Of a stretch of 64,000 nt of DNA, positions 42,560-50,770 are shown in pieces. The notes under the pieces are model-generated. The model was not told the DNA's origin. It did no database searches and was given only the letters and a program-made list of their open reading frames with translations. Position 1 is the stretch's first letter, and every line of letters begins with the position of its first letter. The position numbers and the translations under genes are program-made. The stretch is from assembly GCF_017329565.1 (NCBI RefSeq), contig NZ_JAFMTT010000001.1; one strand, 5' to 3'. Source of the DNA: Alicyclobacillus mali. GTDB taxonomy: Bacteria; Bacillota; Bacilli; Alicyclobacillales; Alicyclobacillaceae.

Positions 42560-43396
42560 ATGAAGCGTGAAACCCTCGCGCTCCTGTGCGATCCCGTGCA
42601 TGGCAAGCCGCTCGAATTCGTGGCGCGCCCCCGCCCCGCCCTGCGCGCCGTCGTGGGCGGATCCGAGTATCCCCTGGTGCACGGGATTCCGATCTTTGCC
42701 GCGCAGGCGGCGGTCGTTGGAGCCAACGCCCGCTATCAGAAGCTGTACGATCGCATTGCTCCGGTTTACGATCTCGCCAACTCCTTCAGTTTCACCCTCC
42801 GATCGGGCGGCGAAAAACAGTATCGGGCAGATATCCTGCGCGAGCTCGAGGTGCGCGACGGCGACCGCGTGATCGAAATTTCATGTGGCACAGGTCGCAA
42901 CCTTCTCTTTCTGAATCGTTCGTACTCTGGATTGGAAATGTATGGACTGGACCTCTCGCTAGGCATGTTGCGCGTCTGTCAGCGCGCGTGTCGGAGGGAG
43001 GGAGCGGAGATCCGGTTGTTTCAAGGCTTAGCGGAGGCTCTGCCATTCCGAGATAACACCTTCGATGTCGTGTTCCACGTGGGGGGAATCAACTTTTTCA
43101 CCGATCCCGCGCGTGCCATGCAGGAGATGATGCGCATTGCCAAGCCGGGAACGAAGGTTGTGGTGGTGGACGAAACCGAGCGGAAGGTCCGGAGCACTTA
43201 CGAGCGAGTTCCATTCGTGAGGCGTTGGTTCCGAGACCGCGGCGCGCTCGTGGAGATACCGATCCACGCGGTGCCGAAGATGGCTGAGGATGTTCGCGTG
43301 CAGGAGCTCGATGGGGGCAACCTGTACTGCTTGACTTTCCGAAAGCCGCTGGGGGCGGACGGCCAAACGCCTGGGAGAAGGGATCTATCTTTTTGA
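42560..43396 (+). CDS. Class I SAM-dependent methyltransferase with Trm112-like N-terminus
   Basis: The 278-residue protein begins with a 50-residue Trm112/YcaR-like segment (LLCDPVHGKPLEF, YPLVHGIPIF) that has lost its zinc cysteines, then a UbiE-type domain with motif I VIEISCGTGRNLLFL and motif II-like AEALPFRDNTFDVVFHVGGINFF (in part). It should methylate a small molecule or lipid; substrate unknown. AAGGGCGG stands six bases before the ATG. It is convergent with the ABC genes that follow. Confidence 0.82.
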   Translation: MKRETLALLCDPVHGKPLEFVARPRPALRAVVGGSEYPLVHGIPIFAAQAAVVGANARYQKLYDRIAPVYDLANSFSFTLRSGGEKQYRADILRELEVRDGDRVIEISCGTGRNLLFLNRSYSGLEMYGLDLSLGMLRVCQRACRREGAEIRLFQGLAEALPFRDNTFDVVFHVGGINFFTDPARAMQEMMRIAKPGTKVVVVDETERKVRSTYERVPFVRRWFRDRGALVEIPIHAVPKMAEDVRVQELDGGNLYCLTFRKPLGADGQTPGRRDLSF

Positions 43397-43399
43397 TGT

Positions 43400-44122
43400 T
43401 CACGTGTCCTCAATGAGCCGGTGAAAGATTTGGTCCGGATTCTGATGGGGTTCGCCATCCACCTGATTTACGAACGCCTCGTACGGCCCCTGGAAGCGAA
43501 TCCGCCCCTCGTGGAGCAGATAGACCATGGAGTCGACGTACTGCAGCTCGTGCAGGTGGTGAGTGGACATGATGACGATTGTGTTTTCTCGCTGCGCGAG
43601 TTTACCGAGCCGGAACAATATCCGGATACGCGCTTCAGGGTCGACGTTCGCGGTCGGTTCGTCAAACAGATACAAGTCTCGATCCATCGAGGAAATGCAT
43701 GTCGTCACCAGCCAGCGGCGTTCGCCCACGGACATGGCTCCAAGGCGAGTGGACCATAGGCGCTCGAAGAGCGCGTTCTCTCTTTCGTTGAGTCCCAAGC
43801 GATGAGGAAATCCGCCGACGGATGGCGTGGCGCCGTGGTCGATGTTCATGAGAAGGCGAACGAGGTCCTTCCCCTTCAACGTGTTGAACAGCGGAACGCT
43901 CTGCAGCTGATACACAATGCGCTCTGGAGAAGGCGCTCCCAAGACGCCATCCGGGCGCGGCAAGGCACCGGCGATGATGTCGAAGAGCGTGGTCTTTCCC
44001 GTGCCATTCAACCCGATGACTGCGTTCAGCTTCCCGGGCTCAAACGTCGCGGAAAGATCCTTTAGAATCCAACGATTCGATCGAGGATAGCGAAACGAGA
44101 CTTCCTCCAGCTGAAGTCGCAC
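43400..44122 (-). CDS. ABC transporter ATP-binding protein with altered signature motif
   Basis: The 240-residue ATPase has Walker A GLNGTGKTT, a Q-loop YQLQSVPLF, Walker B LYLFDEPTANVDP and a switch His in MSTHHLHEL. Where most ABC proteins have LSGGQ it reads MSVGERRW. It starts with GTG, eight bases after GGAGG. It is the second gene of a two-gene exporter, 36 bp after the permease stop. Substrate unknown. Confidence 0.88.
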   Translation of the reverse strand: MRLQLEEVSFRYPRSNRWILKDLSATFEPGKLNAVIGLNGTGKTTLFDIIAGALPRPDGVLGAPSPERIVYQLQSVPLFNTLKGKDLVRLLMNIDHGATPSVGGFPHRLGLNERENALFERLWSTRLGAMSVGERRWLVTTCISSMDRDLYLFDEPTANVDPEARIRILFRLGKLAQRENTIVIMSTHHLHELQYVDSMVYLLHEGRIRFQGPYEAFVNQVDGEPHQNPDQIFHRLIEDT

Positions 44123-44158
44123 GTCGTCGTCCTCCCTGTACGGCAGTTCGTGCCTTCG

Positions 44159-44923
44159 TCATGTTCTCAGCACGGTGGATATCACGCGAATCGAGCGCAG
44201 ACCTATGAGACCTATCATCAAATAGAACACGCCTACCGCGATGACTGGAAGTGTGTCTGCGTGCATCGATGAGCCGAGCCCTGTCACAGTGAACAAAGCG
44301 CTTGTGAGTCGCATGACGAACACGATGGGGTTCAAGGTGTCGAGAATCTCTCTGGTGATTGGAAAGGAACGGTAGCCATCAACAAACGCCAGGTACACCA
44401 ACGGCGCGATGAGCACGTTGAGCAGCGGTGAAATGGACTGAACTCTCACAGGCAGAGACGGAATCAGGCAGAAAAAGATGGCGACCGGGATGAAGGATAT
44501 TGTGCAGGCGAGCATGGCAATTGGCCACAGCGCAAAAAACGGAACCGGGGACATCGGGGACGTCGCCGCGGTGAGCAGTGTGACGTTGACGAGCGTGTAG
44601 AACAACATCGACGCAATTTGTCCTGCTGCGACCGTATAGGCGTGCCCTCCGACAAAGCGGAACATCTTGAGAAATCCCGACTCTCGCATCTGTAACAGCG
44701 ATAATCCGACGCCGTTCACCGAGCTGCCGAGTACCACGTATCCCCACCAACCGGCCAGAGAGGCATCATACGTTGGGATGGTCGGCTTGTGCGCAAACCA
44801 CGAGGCGTGCTGCGCGATGAACACAGCGGCGGGCAATACGAGCATCCACAGGAATCCCAAGCGGTTGCTGAAGGCTACCTTGTTAAAGAGCACGAAATAT
44901 TCGTAGGTCTGTCTAAACAGCAT
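44159..44923 (-). CDS. ABC-2 type permease of the two-gene exporter
   Basis: The 254-residue membrane protein starts MLFRQTYEYFVLFNKVAFSN and has six hydrophobic segments in an ABC-2 layout, with the coupling element LQMRESGFLKMFRFVGG after helix 2. The long in-frame upstream extension runs antisense to sigK and is rejected, because GGAGG lies seven bases before ATG 44923. Such pairs export drugs, peptides or lipids; nothing here tells which. Confidence 0.85.
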   Translation of the reverse strand: MLFRQTYEYFVLFNKVAFSNRLGFLWMLVLPAAVFIAQHASWFAHKPTIPTYDASLAGWWGYVVLGSSVNGVGLSLLQMRESGFLKMFRFVGGHAYTVAAGQIASMLFYTLVNVTLLTAATSPMSPVPFFALWPIAMLACTISFIPVAIFFCLIPSLPVRVQSISPLLNVLIAPLVYLAFVDGYRSFPITREILDTLNPIVFVMRLTSALFTVTGLGSSMHADTLPVIAVGVFYLMIGLIGLRSIRVISTVLRT

Positions 44924-44989
44924 CTGCGCACCTCCGCCTGCGCTGCCCTCTCCCTTGGACGTCTGGCCAGGTTGTGATATGATTATACA

Positions 44990-45000
44990 AATTATAGCAC
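44990..45000 (-). promoter_or_regulatory. Probable -10 region for the two-gene ABC exporter
   Basis: The minus strand reads GCTATAATTTG here, so TATAAT lies about 70 bp before the permease start, within an AT-rich island. No convincing -35 box was found. Confidence 0.35.
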
Positions 45001-45163
45001 GATTTAGATGTGATGAGCAATCCCGTCTCTCCTGCGATTTCTGCATGCTTCGCCAGGATGCCCCGTTGGAAATCCGGATGTCCCTTTCCTGTGCCATAGC
45101 AGTTTTCCTGTCCTCTCCGCATAAAGCTTTAGATGCAACGCATCCAGGCTGGAGGTGGACCAA

Positions 45164-45883
45164 GTGCCCGGCTTGCTCACGCTGCTGGCGCTCGTGTTCA
45201 AGGACGTCTCGCTGTTTGTCTCGTATGTCAAGCAGGGCGCTTTTCCTCACCCGCTGAGCCCCGAGGAGGAAGAGCGCGCGATTCGCGACTACCTCGCGGG
45301 CGACGCCGATGCGCGCAATCGCCTCATCGAGCATAACCTGCGCCTCGTCGCGCACCTGGCCAAGAAGTACGAATCCTCCGGCGAGGAGATGGACGATCTC
45401 ATCTCCATCGGCACCATCGGGCTCATCAAGGCCGTCGAGAGCTATCGGCCCGACAAGGGCACGAAGCTCGCGACCTACGCTGCCCGCTGCATCGAAAACG
45501 AAATTCTCATGTACCTGCGCAGCAGCAAGAAGCATCGGCGCGACGCCTTCTTGTCCGATCCCGTCGGCACCGACAAGGACGGCAACGAGATGACGCTCGC
45601 GGACCTGTTGGGTTCCGATCCGGACGACGTGATCGACGCCGTGGATATGTCGTGGGAGAAGCAGAAGATGTTCGAGTGCCTGCCGCTTCTCGCCCCGCGC
45701 GAGCGGGAGGTGCTGTGCAAGCGGTTTGGGCTGCCGGACGGGGAGGAGCGGACGCAGCGGGAAATCGCGAAGGAACTCGGCATTTCGCGCAGCTACGTTT
45801 CGCGCATTGAGCAAAAGGCCATTGTGAAATTGTACGAAAACATGCGCCAGCGGAAACCTGCCGGCTCTGGCGCAGACGCGTAG
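45164..45883 (+). CDS. sigK: Sporulation sigma factor, pro-sigma-K
   Basis: The 239-residue sigma-70 protein directs late mother-cell transcription. The N-terminal 20 or so residues (LLTLLALVFKDVSLFVSYVK) match the hydrophobic pro-sequence of Bacillus pro-sigma-K, and GAFPHPLS marks the processing region. Region 2 reads NRLIEHNLRLVAHLAKKYE and ISIGTIGLIKAVESY; region 4 ends REIAKELGISRSYVSRIEQKA. The gene is intact, so no skin-type element splits it. GTG 45164 is eight bases after GGAGG. Confidence 0.93.
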   Translation: MPGLLTLLALVFKDVSLFVSYVKQGAFPHPLSPEEEERAIRDYLAGDADARNRLIEHNLRLVAHLAKKYESSGEEMDDLISIGTIGLIKAVESYRPDKGTKLATYAARCIENEILMYLRSSKKHRRDAFLSDPVGTDKDGNEMTLADLLGSDPDDVIDAVDMSWEKQKMFECLPLLAPREREVLCKRFGLPDGEERTQREIAKELGISRSYVSRIEQKAIVKLYENMRQRKPAGSGADA

Positions 45884-45885
45884 AG

Positions 45886-45912
45886 GAGGCCCGCCGAGCT
45901 TCGGCGGGCCTC
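45886..45912. terminator. Bidirectional terminator between sigK and the convergent gene
   Basis: GAGGCCCGCCGA (45886-45897) and TCGGCGGGCCTC (45901-45912) form a perfect 12-bp stem with a three-base loop between convergent genes. Confidence 0.7.
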
Positions 45913-46405
45913 ATGCGCGCGCCGCGAAGATGCGTTCAAACGGGAGGACGAAGACCGAACCGTGTTGCGACACCCATTCACTCGGGTGCGGCGCGTAGGT
46001 GAGGAGCACCTGGCGATGCTCATCATCCGCACGGTATTGCTCGGTCAATTGGCTTAGATACGGCTGGATGGCTTCTTCATACGCCACGCGCGCCGGTTGC
46101 CACCACTCCGCGAACAGGGGCCACGCGGATTCAAAGGCGCCATGTCCTATCGGCGAGTCGGTGAACAGAGGGCGCAGCGGACCTTCCAATCCCGCGAGAC
46201 AGCGGCCATCGACTTCGGCCGCGCCCAGGCGGCGAATCTCCTCGAGTTCCTGTTGCCAAATGAGCGCAAATCGCTCTTCCCCATCCGAATGGGCATCGCG
46301 TGCGCCTTTCGATTCAGGGCTCTCGGAATGTGCGCGGAGCCGCCATACATACAGGATGAAATTGAGATTGGCGGGAAACGCATAGGTCACGGTCCACGTG
46401 GACAT
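45911..46405 (-). CDS. Hypothetical protein
   Basis: The 164-residue soluble protein starts MSTWTVTYAFPANLNFILYV at ATG 46405, eight bases after GAGG. It is rich in Trp, Glu and aromatic residues and has no signal peptide, membrane segment or Cys motif. It contains HPSEWVSQHGSVFVLPFERI near the C-terminus. I do not recognise a family. Its stop lies in the shared terminator with sigK. Confidence 0.6.
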   Translation of the reverse strand: MSTWTVTYAFPANLNFILYVWRLRAHSESPESKGARDAHSDGEERFALIWQQELEEIRRLGAAEVDGRCLAGLEGPLRPLFTDSPIGHGAFESAWPLFAEWWQPARVAYEEAIQPYLSQLTEQYRADDEHRQVLLTYAPHPSEWVSQHGSVFVLPFERIFAARA

Positions 46406-46561
46406 CTTCTCCACCTCCGCGAGTGAAGCGGACAAGCCGCCGCCTGAAAACGTTGGGTCCGCGCGGGAGCGCATCCCTGGCGTCGGTATCTACGCGTATG
46501 GTATCATATCCAACTGTTATCGAAGCGCGCGGACAACGAACGACGAAATTGGGTGAGAAGC

Positions 46562-47110
46562 TTGGCCTGGCTCTCGCGGCTCATGCCGGACGAGTACGTG
46601 GCGTCCATCTACGAGATTGATCTCGACGCCCTTTGGCGGCGGGGGATTCGCCTGATTTTGACGGATCTCGACAACACGCTGGTGCCGTGGAATCACCCCG
46701 ACGTGCCGTCCGAACTCACCGCGTGGTTGCGCGGCGTGCATGCGCGGGGCTTTCACGTGTGCATCATCTCAAACAATGGCGAGGATCGCGTCGAATCGTT
46801 TGCCAAACTGTGCGGCGTGCCGGCGGTCTCGGCGGCTGGCAAGCCCAAATCGCGCGGGTTTTTGGAGGCGCTCCGCCGCTTCCATATGCCGCCGGAGGCC
46901 ACTGCGATGGTGGGCGATCAGCTTTTCACGGATATCCAGGGCGCGAAGCGGCTTGGACTGTACGCCATTCTGGTGCTTCCACAGAATCCGGTGGAGTGGT
47001 GGGGCACCAAGATTTCGCGCATGGCCGAGCGGCTGGTCTTGAGGCGGTTGGAACGGCGAGGGCTCCGGCGCCCCGAGCCCGCCGCGGACAGGAGGCGTTT
47101 GGATGACTGA
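46562..47110 (+). CDS. yqeG: YqeG-family HAD phosphatase
   Basis: The 182-residue HAD IIIA phosphatase carries LTDLDNTLVPW (nucleophile Asp), IISNNGEDR, the Lys in AGKPKSRGF and MVGDQLFTDIQGAKR. It is preferred to start at TTG 46562 near GGTGAG, which puts MPDEYV where Bacillus YqeG has LPDEFV. It overlaps yqeH by eight bases. The substrate is unknown; a phosphatidylglycerophosphate-phosphatase-like role has been proposed for related proteins. Confidence 0.88.
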   Translation: MAWLSRLMPDEYVASIYEIDLDALWRRGIRLILTDLDNTLVPWNHPDVPSELTAWLRGVHARGFHVCIISNNGEDRVESFAKLCGVPAVSAAGKPKSRGFLEALRRFHMPPEATAMVGDQLFTDIQGAKRLGLYAILVLPQNPVEWWGTKISRMAERLVLRRLERRGLRRPEPAADRRRLDD

Positions 47111-48293
47111 CACCCGAGTGTGTGTGGGATGTGGGGCACCGCTTCAATCGACGGACGAGCGGATGCCAGGCTACGTGCCGGAGAGCCACCTGGAGCGGGA
47201 TGACGTGCTCTGCCGGCGCTGTTTTCGCATTCGCCACTACGGCGACTTCACGCCCATTTCCGTGGACGAAGAGACGTATCAGCGCCAGATCTCGGCCATC
47301 TTCGATCGCCCCGGGCTCGTGCTGTACGTCGTGGACGTGTTCGATCTCGCCGGCAGCCTCATCCCGAGCGCGCGGCGGTTCGTCGCGTCGAGCGACGTGA
47401 TCGTCGTCGTGAACAAGGTGGATCTTCTGCCGGCCGATGTGGGCTACGAGGCGCTGGCGGACTGGATCCGTGGCGAGGTGCGCGCGACGGGCGTGGAGCC
47501 GCTCGATGTGGTGTTCATCAGCGCCGAGAAGCGCCGTGGCGTCGACCGGCTCGTGGATCGCGTCGCGAGGGAGACCAAGCGGCCGGTGTACGTGATGGGC
47601 ATGGCCAATGTGGGCAAGTCGACGCTTCTCAACGCGATGGTCGAGCGGCTGTCGGAGCGGAAGCAGCCATTCACCGTGTCGCGCAGGCCGGGGACCACGC
47701 TCGCCATGTCGCGACTCGAAATTGAAGGACCGTACGGCCGCGTCGAACTGTTTGACACGCCGGGTCTCATGTACACGTCGCGCGTCATCGAGCGGCTGTG
47801 CGGCGACTGTTTGAAGTGGGTGGTGCCGCGATCGCGCGTGCGCCCGCGCGTGTACCAGTTGAACCCCGGGCAAGCGCTGTTTCTCGGCGGCCTGGTGCGC
47901 CTCGAGACGTTGGGGGGCGAGCGCCAGGGCATCGTGCTCTATGTCTCGAACGAGCTGCCGGTGCATCGGACCAAGCGGGAACGGGCGGATTCGTTTTTTG
48001 CGGATCACCGCTACGACATCCTGAAGGTCCCGTGCGAAGCGTGCGCGGACGCGTTTGCGGATCGGCGCTCCTGGCTCGTGGCGGCGCCGCCGCGGCGCGA
48101 CGCCGATTTCTCTTTGGGCAAACGGGGCGGGGACATCGTTCTGCCGGGGCTCGGCTGGATTGCGTGGGCGGGGCGCAGGACGCTGGTGCGGATTGAGGCG
48201 CCTGCGTGGCTGTCTCTTTCCATGCGGCCGAGGCTCGTCGGCGTGCTCGCCCACCGTGCGCACAATCCGCAAGGCGGGGGGGATGCGCCGTGA
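47103..48293 (+). CDS. yqeH: Ribosome biogenesis GTPase YqeH
   Basis: The 396-residue circularly permuted GTPase is needed for 30S assembly. An N-terminal zinc finger (CVGCG and CRRCFRIRHYGD) is followed by the permuted motifs: NKVDLLP (G4) comes before GMANVGKSTLLNA (G1) and DTPGL (G3). A C-terminal domain includes YQLNPGQALFLGGLVRLE. GGAGG is seven bases before the ATG, inside the end of yqeG. Confidence 0.96.
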   Translation: MTDTRVCVGCGAPLQSTDERMPGYVPESHLERDDVLCRRCFRIRHYGDFTPISVDEETYQRQISAIFDRPGLVLYVVDVFDLAGSLIPSARRFVASSDVIVVVNKVDLLPADVGYEALADWIRGEVRATGVEPLDVVFISAEKRRGVDRLVDRVARETKRPVYVMGMANVGKSTLLNAMVERLSERKQPFTVSRRPGTTLAMSRLEIEGPYGRVELFDTPGLMYTSRVIERLCGDCLKWVVPRSRVRPRVYQLNPGQALFLGGLVRLETLGGERQGIVLYVSNELPVHRTKRERADSFFADHRYDILKVPCEACADAFADRRSWLVAAPPRRDADFSLGKRGGDIVLPGLGWIAWAGRRTLVRIEAPAWLSLSMRPRLVGVLAHRAHNPQGGGDAP

Positions 48294-49141
48294 GGCTGTT
48301 TGGCGTGATCGGCAAGCCGGTCATGCATTCGCTGTCGCCGACCATGATGAACGCCGCGTTTCAGGCGCAGGGCGTGGACGCGGTGTACCTGCCCTTTCAG
48401 GTGGAGCCGGGCGATCTCGTCGATGCGCTGCGCGGCCTGCGCGCCATCGGCGCGGTGGGGATCAACGTGACCATTCCCCACAAGCTCGGCGTGTACGACT
48501 GGGTGGAGGCGCGCACCGAGGAGGCCGAGATGGCCCGGGCGGTCAACGTGGTTCGCTTCACCCCGACGGGCGCGGTGGGGCACAACACGGATGTGAGCGG
48601 ATGGTGGGCGTCCGTGGCGCCGTTTTTGGGCGAGGGCTCGCTTAAGGCGGCCATTCTTGGCGCGGGTGGCAGTGTGCAAGCCATCCTCACGGCGCTCGCC
48701 AAGGAACGGCCGCGGAGCGAGGTTTCGGTCTGCTGTCGCAGGCCCGAGCAAGCCGAGGCGCTCGCGCAGCTGTACGGCGAGTGGCTTTCCGTTCGGCACG
48801 TGGCCTGGCCGGATCGGCACGAGGCCATCGCGCGGGCTGATTTGGTGGTCCAGTGCACGCCTATCGGCATGTGGCCGCGGGTCGAGGAATCGCCAGTTGA
48901 ATCGCCGGAATGTTTTCAGCCGCATCAGGTGGTGCAGGACATCGTCTATCGGCCGCTGCACACGCTCTTTCTTCGCCAAGCGCAGGCGCGCGGGGCGAAG
49001 GTTGCGGATGGCGCCTCGATGCTCATCTGGCAGGGCGTGAAGGCGTACGAGTGGTGGCTCGAGCGCGAGGCGCCCGTCGATGTTATGCAGCGCGCGGTCT
49101 ACGAGGCCCTCGAGCGGGAAGAGGCGAACGGCCATGGGTGA
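48290..49141 (+). CDS. aroE: Shikimate dehydrogenase
   Basis: The 283-residue enzyme reduces 3-dehydroshikimate with NADPH. It has the substrate site IGKPVMHSLSPTMMNAAF and NVTIPHK with the catalytic Lys, HNTDVSGW, the dinucleotide loop LGAGGSVQAIL and a C-terminal GASMLIWQGVKAYEWW. The GTG start overlaps the yqeH stop (GTGA). In Bacillus the small RNA-binding protein gene yqeI stands between aroE and nadD; here it is missing. Confidence 0.95.
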   Translation: MRLFGVIGKPVMHSLSPTMMNAAFQAQGVDAVYLPFQVEPGDLVDALRGLRAIGAVGINVTIPHKLGVYDWVEARTEEAEMARAVNVVRFTPTGAVGHNTDVSGWWASVAPFLGEGSLKAAILGAGGSVQAILTALAKERPRSEVSVCCRRPEQAEALAQLYGEWLSVRHVAWPDRHEAIARADLVVQCTPIGMWPRVEESPVESPECFQPHQVVQDIVYRPLHTLFLRQAQARGAKVADGASMLIWQGVKAYEWWLEREAPVDVMQRAVYEALEREEANGHG

Positions 49142-49853
49142 AGAGACCGTATGGTATACTGAGGCAAACGGCGAACGGACATCGGCGGCGGCGCCGGGGC
49201 GCATTCTGCTGTTCGGCGGCACGTTCGATCCGCCGCACGTCGGCCATTTGACCATGGCTCAGATTGCCTACGAGCAGGTGAGCGCCGACGAGGTGTGGTG
49301 GATGCCGGCCGCGAAGCCGCCGCACAAGGCAGAGATCGACGTGGACACCTTCGCGTGGCGGTTTCGCATGGTGGAGGCGCTGATTGGAGCGAGGCGGCAC
49401 ATGCGCGTCACGGATGTCGAGAATCGCCTGCCGAAGCCGTCGTACACCGTCGACACCCTGCGCGCCCTCATCTCCTGGTATCCGGAGGTCGAGTTTCTCT
49501 TTCTCCTCGGCGCAGACAGCCTGCAACACCTTCCGGAGTGGCACGGCGCGGAGGAACTCTGCGAGATGGTGCGCTTTGTCGTCGCGCGCCGACCGGGGTA
49601 CGACTTCGACACCGCCGCGGCCAGCGCCCGCGCGCGCCTCCCCCACATTCGGATGGACGTGATCGACATGCCCATGCTCGACGTGTCGTCCACGTGGGTG
49701 CGAGATCGGCTGGACCGGCGTCTCGACGTGTGTGGCCTTGTGCCGGATCCGGTGCTCGAGATCTGGCGCCAGGGGCCGGAAGGAGGCATGGGATCGGGAT
49801 GGAGCGGGGGAACGTCATCCATCATCTTCGGCAGCGCCTCGCCGAGTCGCTGA
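49134..49853 (+). CDS. nadD: Nicotinate-nucleotide adenylyltransferase
   Basis: The 239-residue enzyme makes deamido-NAD. GGTFDPPHVGHLTMA holds the nucleotidyl-transfer HxGH motif, followed by PPHK, LGADSLQHLPEWH and the ISSTxIR-like VSSTWVRDRL. An N-terminal extension of about 20 residues precedes the fold, and the last 20 residues (Gly/Ser-rich) are written over the start of yqeK in another frame. ATG 49134 is nine bases after GAGG. Confidence 0.94.
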   Translation: MGEETVWYTEANGERTSAAAPGRILLFGGTFDPPHVGHLTMAQIAYEQVSADEVWWMPAAKPPHKAEIDVDTFAWRFRMVEALIGARRHMRVTDVENRLPKPSYTVDTLRALISWYPEVEFLFLLGADSLQHLPEWHGAEELCEMVRFVVARRPGYDFDTAAASARARLPHIRMDVIDMPMLDVSSTWVRDRLDRRLDVCGLVPDPVLEIWRQGPEGGMGSGWSGGTSSIIFGSASPSR

Positions 49854-50398
49854 CGCCTGCGCGCTACAAGCATGTGCTCGGCGTCGTGGAGACTTCCGTG
49901 GCGCTCGCTCGGCGATTTGGGGCGCCTGTGCTCGACGCGGAGCTCGCCGCCTGGCTCCACGATCTCGCGCGAGAATGGCCTCAGGACCGGCTTCTCGCCC
50001 ACGCACGCGATCGAAAGCTGGACGTGCCAGCAGCTTGGCTCGAGGCGCCTATTCTGCTGCACGGTCCGATTGCCGCGGACGTCGCGCGCGTAGAATACGG
50101 TGTGGAGGATGCCGACGTGCTGAACGCGGTGTATTACCACACCACCGGCAGGCCCGGCATGGGCGAGCTCGAATTGGTGCTGTTTGTGGCAGATGCCATC
50201 GAACCGTCGCGCGACTACCCCGGTGTGGATGACATCCGCTTGCTCGCCGAAAAAGATCTCAAGGCGGCCGCCTTGGCGAGCCTCGAATCCACGCTCAGGT
50301 ACGCGCTCGATCGCGGCTTCGCCATCGATCTCACGACCGTGAACGCGCGAAACGAGTTGTTGAACGAAGTGCGCCGGAAGGCGCGACATTCGCTCTAA
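49799..50398 (+). CDS. yqeK: YqeK-type HD-domain hydrolase
   Basis: The 199-residue protein has the HD-domain pattern: His in RYKHVLGVV, HD in AAWLHDLAREWP, HG in ILLHGPIAADV and a distal VADAIEPSRDYPG. YqeK proteins hydrolyse diadenosine tetraphosphate symmetrically to ADP. The ATG is 12 bases after AGGAGG and lies 55 bases inside nadD. Confidence 0.9.
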   Translation: MERGNVIHHLRQRLAESLTPARYKHVLGVVETSVALARRFGAPVLDAELAAWLHDLAREWPQDRLLAHARDRKLDVPAAWLEAPILLHGPIAADVARVEYGVEDADVLNAVYYHTTGRPGMGELELVLFVADAIEPSRDYPGVDDIRLLAEKDLKAAALASLESTLRYALDRGFAIDLTTVNARNELLNEVRRKARHSL

Positions 50399-50414
50399 TC
50401 GAGGAGGCATGTGC

Positions 50415-50768
50415 ATGAATCCAAACGTCGAGCAAATCGCTCGCCGGGCTGCGACGGCCTGCTTGGACAAGAAGGCCACCGACGTCGTGGTGATGAACGT
50501 CCAGGAACTGACGCCCGTGGCGGACTACTTCGTGATTTGTTCCGCGAGTTCGCGCCCGCAGGTGGAGGCGGTGACCCGGGCGGTGCGGGACGATCTCGCC
50601 GAACTCGGCGTCACCTGCCGCGGCGTCGAGGGACTGGATGAGGCGCGCTGGGTCTTGCTCGACTTTGGCGATGTGGTGGTGCACGTGTTTCGGCCTGAGG
50701 AGCGGGAGTTTTATCACCTCGAGCGCCTGTGGGGCGACGCCGAGTGGATTCCCATCGAGGCCAACTGA
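50415..50768 (+). CDS. rsfS: Ribosomal silencing factor RsfS
   Basis: The 117-residue protein binds uL14 and keeps subunits apart in starving cells. It shows the family core DVVVMNVQELTPVADYFVI, SSRPQVEAVTRAVRDDL, and the C-terminal WVLLDFGDVVVHVF and REFYHLERLWGDAE. AGGAGG is seven bases before ATG 50415. Confidence 0.95.
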   Translation: MNPNVEQIARRAATACLDKKATDVVVMNVQELTPVADYFVICSASSRPQVEAVTRAVRDDLAELGVTCRGVEGLDEARWVLLDFGDVVVHVFRPEEREFYHLERLWGDAEWIPIEAN

Positions 50769-50770
50769 CC

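Noticed and set aside
44924..45814. N-terminal extension of the ABC permease frame through the sigK gene
   Set aside because: The extension is antisense to sigK, and a good ribosome site precedes ATG 44923.
45164..45883. A skin-like element inside sigK
   Set aside because: The coding frame is continuous from pro-sequence to region 4.
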